Source of the DNA: Chromera velia
Lineage: Eukaryota; Sar; Chromeraceae
Length of the DNA stretch: 17,500 bases
Assembly: GCA_018398765.1 (NCBI GenBank)
Contig: JAHBMJ010001018.1
Coordinates: forward strand, 15,590-33,089
Reading direction: 5' to 3'
The position numbers and the translations under genes are program-made. Shown one piece after another: positions 9,323 to 17,490 of the stretch. The notes beneath the pieces are model-generated. The model had not been told where the DNA came from and did not search any database. It worked only from the letters and a program-made list of their open reading frames with translations. The stretch's first letter is position 1. The number at the start of each line of letters is the position of its first letter.

Positions 9323-9496
9323 GCAGAGTGGGAGGTCGATAGGGTCGTTGACATGCAAGGGAAAGGGAGGACGCTGGAGTATCGTGTGGTTTGGAAGGGA
9401 TACCCGGAGACTGAAGCAACTTGGGAGCCGCCTGAGAACCTCAAAAACACGAAGGACGCGATCAAGGCCTTCAGGGAGCTCCGTAGACTTCGATGA
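9323..9496 (+). pseudogene. C-terminal chromodomain, in a shifted frame
   Basis: Read in the +2 frame, this encodes AEWEVDRVVDMQGKG, then YRVVWKGYPETEATWEPPEN, and ends at TGA 9494-9496. The E-W-E-V start, V-V-W-K-G-Y and T-W-E-P-x-E-N blocks are the chromodomain signature, with the aromatic cage positions Trp (WEV), Trp (WKG) and Trp (TWEP). In chromoviruses this domain directs insertion to marked chromatin. It is one frame back from the integrase, so an indel lies between about 9280 and 9323. Confidence 0.9.
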
Positions 9497-9572
9497 CAAA
9501 GAAGGAGATGGGGAAAGAAACAAGGGTGTCATGGGAACATTTATGTTTGTTTCTTTCTCTTTGTGTTAATTA

Positions 9573-11606
9573 ACTGTACTGACAATTGAAACTTTTGTAC
9601 TAGAAAGTGACTTTTAATTTTCTATATATCACACTAAATTTTATATAAAAAACTAAGTCTTTAAAGCACTTAGAATGATTTTATTTATTGTTTCTTACCT
9701 GTATAAAAGTATGAACAACTTTTAAAGATAAGGTTTAATGGGTTTGAGGTGTGTATGTTAAAAAATTTTAATTATTGGACGTGAGTGAGGTGAAAGAGTT
9801 ATAGTATGTTAATATGTCGGGGAGTGATTGCAGACTCTGCAGGCATGTGACAATGCGCAGTATAATGCACAAACAAGCTAACTTTTACTTCTAATAGAAT
9901 TATACGCCGAATCCGCACACTGATGTGAGGAGGGAGCATACAGCGGGCAACCCCCATGAAAGGTAAGAATGAATGTCCACAATTTGAAACAGATCTGCCG
10001 ATTTAACACCCACAGAAAGAAGTTCAACCAAACACATGTTGAACACTATGACCGTGCAAGAGGTAAATGCTTAGTTTCTGAAAGCCTGATCAATCTAGGG
10101 CCTCTAGCCAGAGGGCCTTGCCCACGACCGGCCATCATAGCGTTCTTGTTTTTTCTGGGTGAGGCCCGGCACTGGCCACTGGGTCTTAGTCTACCCAGGA
10201 GCCCTACCTCCAAATTTTCATGCAAACAAGAGCTGCGCCTCATTCCTACAACTTCAGATCACCTGAGATTACCAGCCGTAATGCTTTCTTACGAAACCCA
10301 AGCACTGACAAACGGTCTTCCAAGAAAAGCTCAGTCTGACCTGCAGCACAGATATGCAAAAATTCATAAAGTGGCTTACCTTTTGGCTATCCAAAGCTGG
10401 CCCCCTCATCCAGAAAGCCTTTCCAGCTCCTCATCTAGAGCTTGTTAGAGCACACGCATGGAAAGGATTCAATGGAAGCTTTATTGGGGCAACTTCGTAG
10501 GCCCCTTTGCGTGGAGACGGGCCGTGCCTTTCGTGATGGAAGATCGAAATTGCCCTCTCAAGGCAACCAGTAGAGTGAATATCATAATTTCGGTCTTCCT
10601 GCCTGCCCGATTGCCTTCCCAATTTCGGCTTTCTTGCCTGCCTGACTGCCTTCCAGAGTTTTGCATTCCTGCCATGCTGATTGCTTTCCCATTTCGGCCT
10701 TCTTGCCTGCGTGACTGCCCTCCCAATTTCGGTCTTTCTGTCTGCCTCAATGCTTTCTAAATTTCGAATTCGGCCTTTCTGTCTGCCTGACTGATTTCGC
10801 AATTTTAGCCTTCCTGCCTGTCCAGTTGCCCTTCCAATTTTGGCTTTCCTGCCTGCCTAATTGACTTCCCTATTTTAGCCTTCCTTCCTGCCCAAGTTTC
10901 CTTCTAACGCTTCCTAATTTCGGTTATCCTGCTTGCCCGATGGCCTTCGTAATTTTGTTCTTCCTGCTAGCCCGACTGTCTTCCCAAGTTCGGCCTTCTT
11001 GTGTGTTTGACTGCCTCCCAGAGTTCGTTCTTTCTGCCTACATGCCTGCCTTCCAATTTCAGTCTTCTTGGCGGCCTGACTGCCTTCCAATTTCAGCCTT
11101 CCTGCCCGCTTGATTGCCTTCCCGATTTTGGCCTTCCTGCCCGTCCGATTGCTTTCCCAATTTCGGTCTTCCTGCTTTCATATATCATTTTAATGCAAAT
11201 TAAAGATACAGGTTGAGTTTGCATGCATGCTTTTATGTATATTCTGGCAATTCGACTGACTTTCTGTTTATGTACACGTATTTCTGCAAACAAAACAGTT
11301 ATGATCATGAGGAGAGCTGTTTCAATCAGATCGATTCAGAGCTATTCAGATGCATTTCTTATTGTGTTTTCGTCTTAGCGTTAATTTATGATGATAGGTG
11401 CCAGACAATTTATGGTTTTAAAAAAATATATACTCTCTATATATATTTTTTTATTTTATTTTTTAAACATCTTACTAAGCTTAAATAGTCTTAAATAAAT
11501 TATGAAAATCAATTAGTTTAAAGGTTAAACTGTCTATTTTAATGTTTTAAAAACTAAATTTTTCAAAGTCACTTTTCAGTATAAAAGTTTCAATTGTCAG
11601 TACAGT
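9573..11606. mobile_element. Nested unit with 42-bp terminal inverted repeats
   Basis: The 42 bp at 9573-9614, starting actgtactgacaattg, are the reverse complement of 11565-11606 with three transitions. Both ends are followed inward by AT-rich DNA unlike the retroelement coding part. The interior holds unplaced sequence (9700-10580), a minisatellite, then AT-rich DNA (11180-11560). No transposase is seen, so a non-autonomous DNA transposon is the simplest reading. I see no clear target-site duplication: the flanks are ttaatta and cagtttg. A 159-codon plus frame at 9969-10448 has no recognisable motif. Confidence 0.6.
10587..11176. repeat. Minisatellite of about 35 bp, some 16 copies
   Basis: Degenerate tandem units of 34-36 bp follow the pattern aatttcgg-cttcctgcctgcc-gattgccttccc. 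I count sixteen units plus a partial one, with two short internal insertions. Copies differ at many positions, so the array is old. Frames through it encode Arg/Gln/Lys-rich repeats on the minus strand that I treat as artefacts. Confidence 0.9.
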
Positions 11607-11697
11607 CAGTTTGTTACTCTTGTTATCTGCTTTGCTCTCGTTAATCCATCCTTCCTCACCCTTTTCCTTGACTTCCTTACGCCTTGCTGCTTAGAAA

Positions 11698-11728
<31 letters not shown>

Positions 11729-12061
11729 GAAAAAAAGAAAGAAGGAAAGAAAGAAAAGAAGGAAAGAGTGAATGAAAGAATGATTGAATGAATGAATGAA
11801 TGAATGAAAAAAAGAGAATGAAGGGAAGAAGAAGAAGAAATGAAAGGCTTAGCAAACAAAAGGTGGAACAAAAAGGAATGAAAACAAGGGAAAAGTGGAA
11901 AAAGAAAGAAGGAAAAAGAAATAAAAACAACAGCTTGAGAAGTTGCTAACGCACTTCTTCTATGAGGAGGAAGAGGTGTACACTGATTGATGCACTGACA
12001 CACTGATTGATACACTGACATACTGACGCTGAATGGAATTATGACTCGAGGACATTTCCTC
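11607..12061. repeat. A/G-rich microsatellite tract and surroundings
   Basis: GAAA units run from about 11694 to 11760 and GAAT units from about 11775 to 11808. A purine-rich tail continues to about 11930. Beyond it, short tgacacactgattga and actgaca repeats run to about 12025. No gene is supported. Confidence 0.85.
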
Positions 12062-12799
12062 TTATGTTTTTTTTCTATCTGTCTTTATTCTTCTTTTAAT
12101 GCATCTCAATGCAGATTCTTTTCTCTGTGTCTTGATTCTTATCTTCTTATGCATATTTGATCTCTCTCTGTGTGTTCTTGCGTACCTTCTCTCTGAAGCG
12201 AGTTGGCATATGCATTTACAGTATCTCTTCATCTCTTCCGACTGCGAAAGGGTTTCTGGTGCTTTCTCCCTAATGCATGCCGACCAGAACCACTTTGCGG
12301 GAGGAGAGCTCCACTGCGTAGATACCGCTTCTTGAGTGCCTGTGGTGTTGTCATTCATTGCTTGCAGAGTGAGTGGATGGATGATGAGTGAAAGTGTATG
12401 ACTGGCTGTGGAGCAATCTCTACATGAGCTCATATGCAGTGACAGATTCGTGAAGCTTCTTATGGTGATTGATCGCTTGCACACGCCGTCATCCCGTTCT
12501 CGTTTGCTTGAGGCAGCGATGTTTAAGATGAATGGTTGACACTCCACGTACACGCTTGTGGTAGTGTCCAACAACCCGTGTCGGTCGTTGCATACCGACT
12601 TCTTATGTGATTCGAATCTGATACGAGGGAGAAAGGAAAGAGCATCAAGGAGAAATGAAGCGATCGAAATTGAGTACAAGATCTGAGATCGTGTGTGGAC
12701 ACACGCCTTGGGAGGATGGGTATGTGTGACGTGAATGCTTATAGCCGCGCCGCCTCTAAGCGTTGGCGTGGGCTGGTCGGTAGCGTTGAAAGAACGCAT
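12062..12799 (-). CDS. Antisense open frame in the retroelement 3' region, hypothetical
   Basis: An uninterrupted 245-codon frame whose ATG lies inside the 3' LTR (12797-12799) and which runs back into the element. Its first 25 residues (MRSFNATDQPTPTLRGGAA...) are antisense LTR sequence. The rest is Ser/Arg/Thr/Lys-rich with a basic C-terminal tail (KKIRIKTQRK, then KRRIKTDRKK). No domain is recognised. Ty3/gypsy elements with extra antisense frames between pol and the 3' LTR are known in plants. An open frame this long is uncommon by chance, but no homology or conservation supports coding. Confidence 0.2.
   Translation of the reverse strand: MRSFNATDQPTPTLRGGAAISIHVTHTHPPKACVHTRSQILYSISIASFLLDALSFLPRIRFESHKKSVCNDRHGLLDTTTSVYVECQPFILNIAASSKRERDDGVCKRSITIRSFTNLSLHMSSCRDCSTASHTLSLIIHPLTLQAMNDNTTGTQEAVSTQWSSPPAKWFWSACIREKAPETLSQSEEMKRYCKCICQLASERRYARTHRERSNMHKKIRIKTQRKESALRCIKRRIKTDRKKT
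12710..12720 (+). promoter_or_regulatory. Polypurine tract candidate
   Basis: gggaggatggg ends four bases before the 3' LTR. Its position and near-pure purine content fit the primer for plus-strand DNA synthesis. A single T interrupts it. Confidence 0.6.
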
Positions 12800-13000
12800 G
12801 AGCCTGCCTCGCGGGACCGAGCAGAAGCGCGCGCGCCCATAGCCACTCCAATCGATATAGCTTCAGGATGGCTTGTGTGCATGGCATTCAGATTGACTAT
12901 CAGGAGAACCGGACTTTGAAGTAGGACTTCTAGGGAACGCTTCTAGGAACAGACCTTCTATCTGTTATCTGAGCCTCGTGCTAGCTATGTTCACGTTTCA
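12725..13000 (+). repeat. 3' LTR
   Basis: 276 bp, beginning TGTGACGTG and ending ACGTTTCA, so it keeps the TG...CA termini. About 92 percent identical to the 5' LTR by hand count, with equal length and no gaps. Confidence 0.93.
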
Positions 13001-13005
13001 GGCAC
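13001..13005. repeat. Target-site duplication, right copy (ggcac)
   Basis: Identical to 3847-3851, directly after the 3' LTR. Confidence 0.85.
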
Positions 13006-13091
13006 ATTTTAGAATTTGGGCGACACCGTGACAGACAGAGATAGAAGCGACCCTCCCCCCCCAAAAATGAAAAAATGCGTTATGCGAGTGC

Positions 13092-13200
13092 GTGCGATCT
13101 CAGGGCCTCTCGGCTGATCTTAGCAGAGCTGAGCTGCCCCTGGAGGTGAAGGTTTTCTCCCCTGAGACCCTGGCCCCCTGCGTGCTAACACTGCTCGCAC
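13092..13200. other. Foldable segment, possible structured RNA or hairpin repeat
   Basis: tctcaggg (13098-13105) is fully complementary to ccctgaga (13160-13167). Inside it, ctcggct (13109-13115) pairs with agctgag (13127-13133) with one G-U. Outside it, gtgcga (13092-13097) pairs with tcgcac (13195-13200). I could not match it to an snRNA, SRP RNA or tRNA. The strand of any transcript is unknown. Confidence 0.35.
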
Positions 13201-13224
13201 ACAGAATCCTGACAAATCTTAACG

Positions 13225-13282
13225 AAAAAGTGAGGGTCCACGGGCTTGAACCCACGACCTGAATTCACGTTACCATTAAAAA
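13225..13282 (-). pseudogene. tRNA-derived fragment (pseudo-tRNA or SINE piece)
   Basis: On the minus strand, aatggtaacgtg resembles a D-arm and A box. It is followed by aggtcgtgggttcaagcccg, which has the B-box core GGTTCAANNCC (13242-13253). A T5 run (13225-13229) lies where a Pol III terminator would be. The anticodon arm is missing, and the 5' acceptor strand is replaced by a T run, so it is not a working tRNA. Confidence 0.4.
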
Positions 13283-14540
13283 AATCTTTCCGGACCATTG
13301 GCACACTTCGCATGCATCAGATGCATGCATGCATGGCTCATGCATCTAACGCAAGCAAGCTTGCGAACGGCCCCGGAAAGCAAGAAAAATTATAATTAGT
13401 TGACGCACGCAAGCTCTTTCAAAGGATGAAAAAATATGTTGCGGCACGATTAATTGTTTTGTTAGTGAAAAGTAGAGTCTCACCTCTCTCAAAATTCCTC
13501 CAGTGGAATCCTATGGGCCCTCCCGTATCGATCCTCTAGCCTGTCTAGAGGATTCCTCAAACTGCTATACTCCCGAATTCCTAGCCCTCTCCTATTAGAG
13601 GACCACAGCAAATACGTTGTCCTAACGCACTCATCTAGACCGATACAGATGGACAGAAATAAATATCTGATCAGTCTCTTCACCAGACAGAAAATCTATG
13701 AACCTCCACAGTCTACAGAAAGCTCCTGCTGGTGGCCTTGTGCAATACTCAGAGCACAAGAGAACGACAGAGAGGCATAGAACACAATATAGATCCTACA
13801 CATGAAGCTCTGTTAATCCTTAGGTCAAGTCTCTTAGTCAGATAGACGGAAACGGCCGTGCACATCTGTCTGCCCGTCTAAAATTAATTCAACTGGAATT
13901 AATTCTGTTGCCTCTGATAGATCCGACCCTTCCCGCCTTGGTGTTTCTGGGTGTTTTCTTTGATTAAATCTGCATTGAATATCAAGTAGCAAACACAATT
14001 CATTTTGATTCAAGACGTGTTGAGACCAGAATATTTAGCTTATAAAATGAAAAGGATGTATAAGCATCATCATCATCTTCAAACTCCAATAATAGGACAC
14101 ATCTTTATGTTTCTCTGAGAGCATTCACAAAAGACATTCTAATACCTTTGTGGCCCGGCCCTGGCAGCGGTGGGTGGCGGATGCTGGCGGATGACATTGC
14201 ATGCAAGGACCCTGTCGGACCGCTGGCCGCGGGGGCCGCGGCGGCCGGGGCCATACAGTATCAGACCTTCATGCATGCATGCATGCATCTACTATACTTA
14301 ACCCAGGAAGCCTTTTTTTTTTAGCCACACACGCCTGCATACGTTTTTTTAGACATAAATCCCGTGCCCCAACCACGCGCGACCGGCCCCGGAAAGACTA
14401 CCGTCAAAAATGGTCCCGCAAGCGAAAAATTAACCAAACGCTACGGGTGACTCCCCTGGGGTGAGTGCCTTGCGCGCGCCGCGCCATATGACTCGCGCCC
14501 GCAAAAAAGGTGAGTGCCTTGGAATAAATTATCCGGCTGG
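13283..14540. repeat. Non-coding repeat DNA with TGCATGCA clusters
   Basis: No gene is supported. TGCATGCA palindromes cluster at 13310-13347 and 14270-14288. CCGGAAAG occurs at 13373-13380, 14389-14396 and in inverted orientation at 13287-13294. Short inverted repeats include cctctag/ctagagg near 13532-13550 and aattaattc/gaattaatt near 13883-13906. ggtgagtgcct at 14461 and 14510 is shared with 3600. A 64-codon minus frame at 13489-13683 has no recognisable feature. Confidence 0.5.
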
Positions 14541-14545
14541 GGACA

Positions 14546-14786
14546 TTTGACGGGCCATAAATGTTTGACAGGCCAGGGATTTTTGGCAAGCCTGCCAGCC
14601 GAGCTCACTAACCAGCCTGCGCCAGGCTATTTTGACAGGCCATGTACACGCTATTTTGACGGGACTAACGGCCGGTATGCTGGGATGTGCTATTGTATTA
14701 CGAACCTTCAAGAAATTTTTTGACAGGCCAGGGATATTTGATGGGCCTGGTGATCTTCACCGGCTCACTTTTTTGACAGGCCAGGC
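14546..14786. repeat. Irregular array of a TTTGACAGGCC motif
   Basis: Seven near copies start at 14546, 14564, 14631, 14655, 14719, 14737 and 14772; the best ones read tttgacaggccaggga(t). Spacing is uneven, 18 bp twice and otherwise 24-67 bp. It ends about 215 bp before the ATG at 15002. Confidence 0.7.
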
Positions 14787-15001
14787 TAGTACATGCATAT
14801 GGCATCCGGCATGCATAGCATGCAGTAACTAAATTCTGACCTCCATGCACACTCTGAATTCCCCTCATTCTTGATGAAGCATGAAACGTCCAGAGAGGAA
14901 CAACTCCAGGTGTATTTATCCTCGCCATTCTTCTCGCAGCTCCTTCAGTATTGAATCTGACAGCGCGAGAATTGTGGTCTCGTGACTGCACCGTTGGAAA
15001 G
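14787..15001 (+). other. 5' flank and leader of the MGCG gene
   Basis: Contains GCATGC palindromes near 14793 and 14810-14822. The ATG at 15002 has A at -3 and G at +4 (gaaagATGG), a good eukaryotic start context. No confident TATA box is seen. Confidence 0.35.
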
Positions 15002-15815
15002 ATGGGCTGTGGTGCCTCCCAAAACCAAGGAGGGGTGCATGTACCCAAAAACACCACCGAAAAACAATCCCCAAGCGACATTCCCACCAGCAAACAATCC
15101 GTAAACGACAATCCCACCAGCACTGTCGAAGTAGAAAAAGCAGAAAAGGTGCATGTACAGGGAACCCTAGCAGAGGAATTGCAGTATCTTTTCCACAAAT
15201 TGTTGGTGCTGCATGAGTTGCCCGCTGTGCCAGGGGGTCACGCGGCGAAGGGCACGTCGGGAACAGTTGCCAACGTAGAGCGGGACACGGAAGCATTGGA
15301 AGCAGCTCTAGCTAAATGGGTTGATGAGGTCGTCGGGGTTTAGCTGGACGACATTGAAGGGACAGAACCGTGCACCCCTGTGCATAACTTGGAGGTTCTG
15401 TGGTCGGAGTGTTCCAGAAACGAAGGGCTGTTCCAGAAAGCATCGGAGCAAGTGCTTGCCACGTTGACTACAAAATATCAAGAAGCTTCCACGACATCAA
15501 AAAATAAACAGGCTTTCGAGGTAGGGACGCGAGCGCGCGTGTGTGTATGTATGTGTGTGTGCGTATAGGCGTATATATATCCAGTGTGAACATGCACATA
15601 TTTGGTGCATGCTGATGTATATACGTACATATCTTTTTCCATGTGTTCCCATTTTTTTTACTTCAAACAATTTTGATCAAACTGAATTGAGTCGTTTCAC
15701 CTTTCCCCCCATTCGTTTCTCTGCCTTTTCTGACTTGCTCGATTCAGTCTTTCCTTTTCCGCATGCCCTCTTGTTTTCGACACTTCTCCTCTGTTTCTGC
15801 ACATTGGTGTATGCA

Positions 15816-15847
<32 letters not shown>

Positions 15848-17448
15848 TGTGTGTGTGTGTGTATGTGTGTGTGTGTGTTCTTGTCCAAGTATGTATCTAA
15901 TTGCGTGTTTCTCTACATTGGCATCCTATGCAACAACCCTGCTTACTTGCTGTGCAGAATGTCAACGGGGCAATTTGCACAGCTGCGGTGAGGAACAAGC
16001 CCAACGTAATCTCCTTTTTGATGCGCAGAGTGCCTAGAAACTCGGAACCTTTTTGGGTGGGTCGCTCTACCGTCTGTGAGCCCAGCAGCCTTGGTCTCGT
16101 TCTTCGTTTGTTTGTGTCCTTTCTTTCTTTCTTTCTTTCTTTCTTTCCTTCCTTCCTTCCTTCCTTCCTCCCTTCCTTCCTTCCTTCCTTCCACCCTCCC
16201 TCTCCCCCTCCCTCCCTCCCTCCCCTCCTTGCTTCCGTCCTTGCTTTCTTGCTTCCTCTTTTTTTTTCTTTCTTTCTTTCTTTTTTTCTTTCTTTCTGTC
16301 TGTCTGTCTGTCTGTCTTTCTTTCTTTCTGTTTGTCTTTCTGCCTCCTTGCCTGGGGTCGATGCCTCTTCTGCTGAAGGGAAAGTCTGTCTGTGAAAGGA
16401 ACCGGTTTTTTTTACCGCGTTCTCTACATGCCTATGGATAGATGGCTCTCGCAAAGCCTTCCAGGCTTCTACTGCTGTTTCCTTCTCTCCTGTTTGTTTT
16501 TCCTCTCTTTGTTTTCTCGATGCTTTAATTCTCTCGCTCCGTATAAGAACTCCTCATGCAGTACTCGTCCTCCTCATGTCTTCCTCCCATCAGTCTTTTC
16601 TTGTTTCTTTGTATCTCTTTCTTCCTCCCTTTTTCTTTCCACTACCACTTCCCCCCATGTATTGGGTTTCCTCTGCTCGTTTTGTGCTTTGACTTTTCTG
16701 GTGTTCTTTTTCTCTTCGCCTCCATTTAATTCTTCAGATCGATCAGTCGACCCCCTCTTTTTCTTTTTTGTTCTGTTCTTTTCCGCACTTTTGCCTCCGT
16801 GTTGGTTGTTTTGTTTTCATCCATGGAAGGAAGACTGAATCGGTCCCTCCCTCAGTCAGGCATAATTTCTCGAAGAGATCGAAATGAAATGATACAGTGC
16901 TCATCTAGATTTCTATATTTTCTTTTTGTTTTTTTCTTACTCTCTCTCCCTTGACTGCCTGCCTGCCTGCCCCCCTTTTTGGTTTGAACATCTTTCTGCA
17001 GAAGGGGTGGCCTTCGGTTTTCCATGCAGCTCATGCCGGACATACCGAGCTAGTCCTCTTCCTGAGAGAGAAATTTCCCAGATCTTTCACACGTCCTCTC
17101 AAAGTCCGTCCTTCCGTTCGTGGTTGATTTCTTCCTTCCCCCCTTCCTTCCCTGGTTTATCTTTTTATTAACATTTTTTTTTTCTGTATTAAAGTCCGTC
17201 CGTTCTTGGTTGATTTCTTCCTTCCCCCCTTCCTTCTCTGGTTTATCTTTTTATTGACATTAGGAAGACGATTCTTCGACAGCTCTTCAACGACGGACTC
17301 AGTTCTACAACTGAGTCTCTTCTTTCGATTCGAGGTTTGAATGGTCTCATCCTCCCCAGCATGCGCGGATCCGGCCTCCTTTTTTTATCTCGCATGTGTA
17401 CGCACCTACCTTTCTGCTGTCTGACTGTGTATGCACCTACCTTTCTGC

Positions 17449-17490
<42 letters not shown>

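Larger units (their letters stand above)
3852..13000 (+). mobile_element. Ty3/gypsy chromovirus LTR retrotransposon, degenerate
   Basis: A 9149-bp element bounded by two 276-bp LTRs and flanked by ggcac on both sides. The coding part reads Gag, aspartic protease, reverse transcriptase, RNase H, integrase and C-terminal chromodomain, the diagnostic order of Ty3/gypsy chromoviruses. In-frame stops are TAG at 5050, 5248, 5425, 5533, 6949, 7467, 7635, 8100 and 8538; TGA at 7075, 8061, 8106 and 8361; TAA at 5593. The frame changes near 7375 and again between about 9280 and 9323. It cannot make a full polyprotein and would move only with help in trans. The 3.2 kb between the chromodomain stop and the 3' LTR is unusually long and holds a nested inverted-repeat unit. 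Confidence 0.95.

Noticed and set aside
9969-10448. 159-codon plus frame in the nested unit as a transposase remnant
   Set aside because: No catalytic motif or family resemblance; about one frame of this length is expected by chance in a window this size.
10431-10802. Arg/Gln/Lys repeat protein on the minus strand
   Set aside because: It is the translation of the 35-bp minisatellite; the frame breaks as unit lengths vary.
11677-12021. Ser/Phe-rich membrane-like proteins on the minus strand
   Set aside because: These are translations of the GAAA/GAAT microsatellite.
13108-13130. U2 snRNA (GCTAAGATCA on the minus strand)
   Set aside because: Only a 10-base match; the following branch-site-pairing region of U2 is absent.
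14546-14786. CRISPR-like array
   Set aside because: Copies are short, degenerate and irregularly spaced, there are no cas genes, and the setting is eukaryotic.
15329-15343. A 15-nt intron (gtcgtcggggtttag) removing the TAG
   Set aside because: Introns elsewhere in the window are 86 nt or longer, so a 15-nt intron is implausible; the 66-nt alternative is kept as a weaker option.
15897-16454. Lys/Glu/Arg-rich 185-codon minus frame and its plus counterpart
   Set aside because: These are translations of the compound CTTT/CCTT microsatellite.
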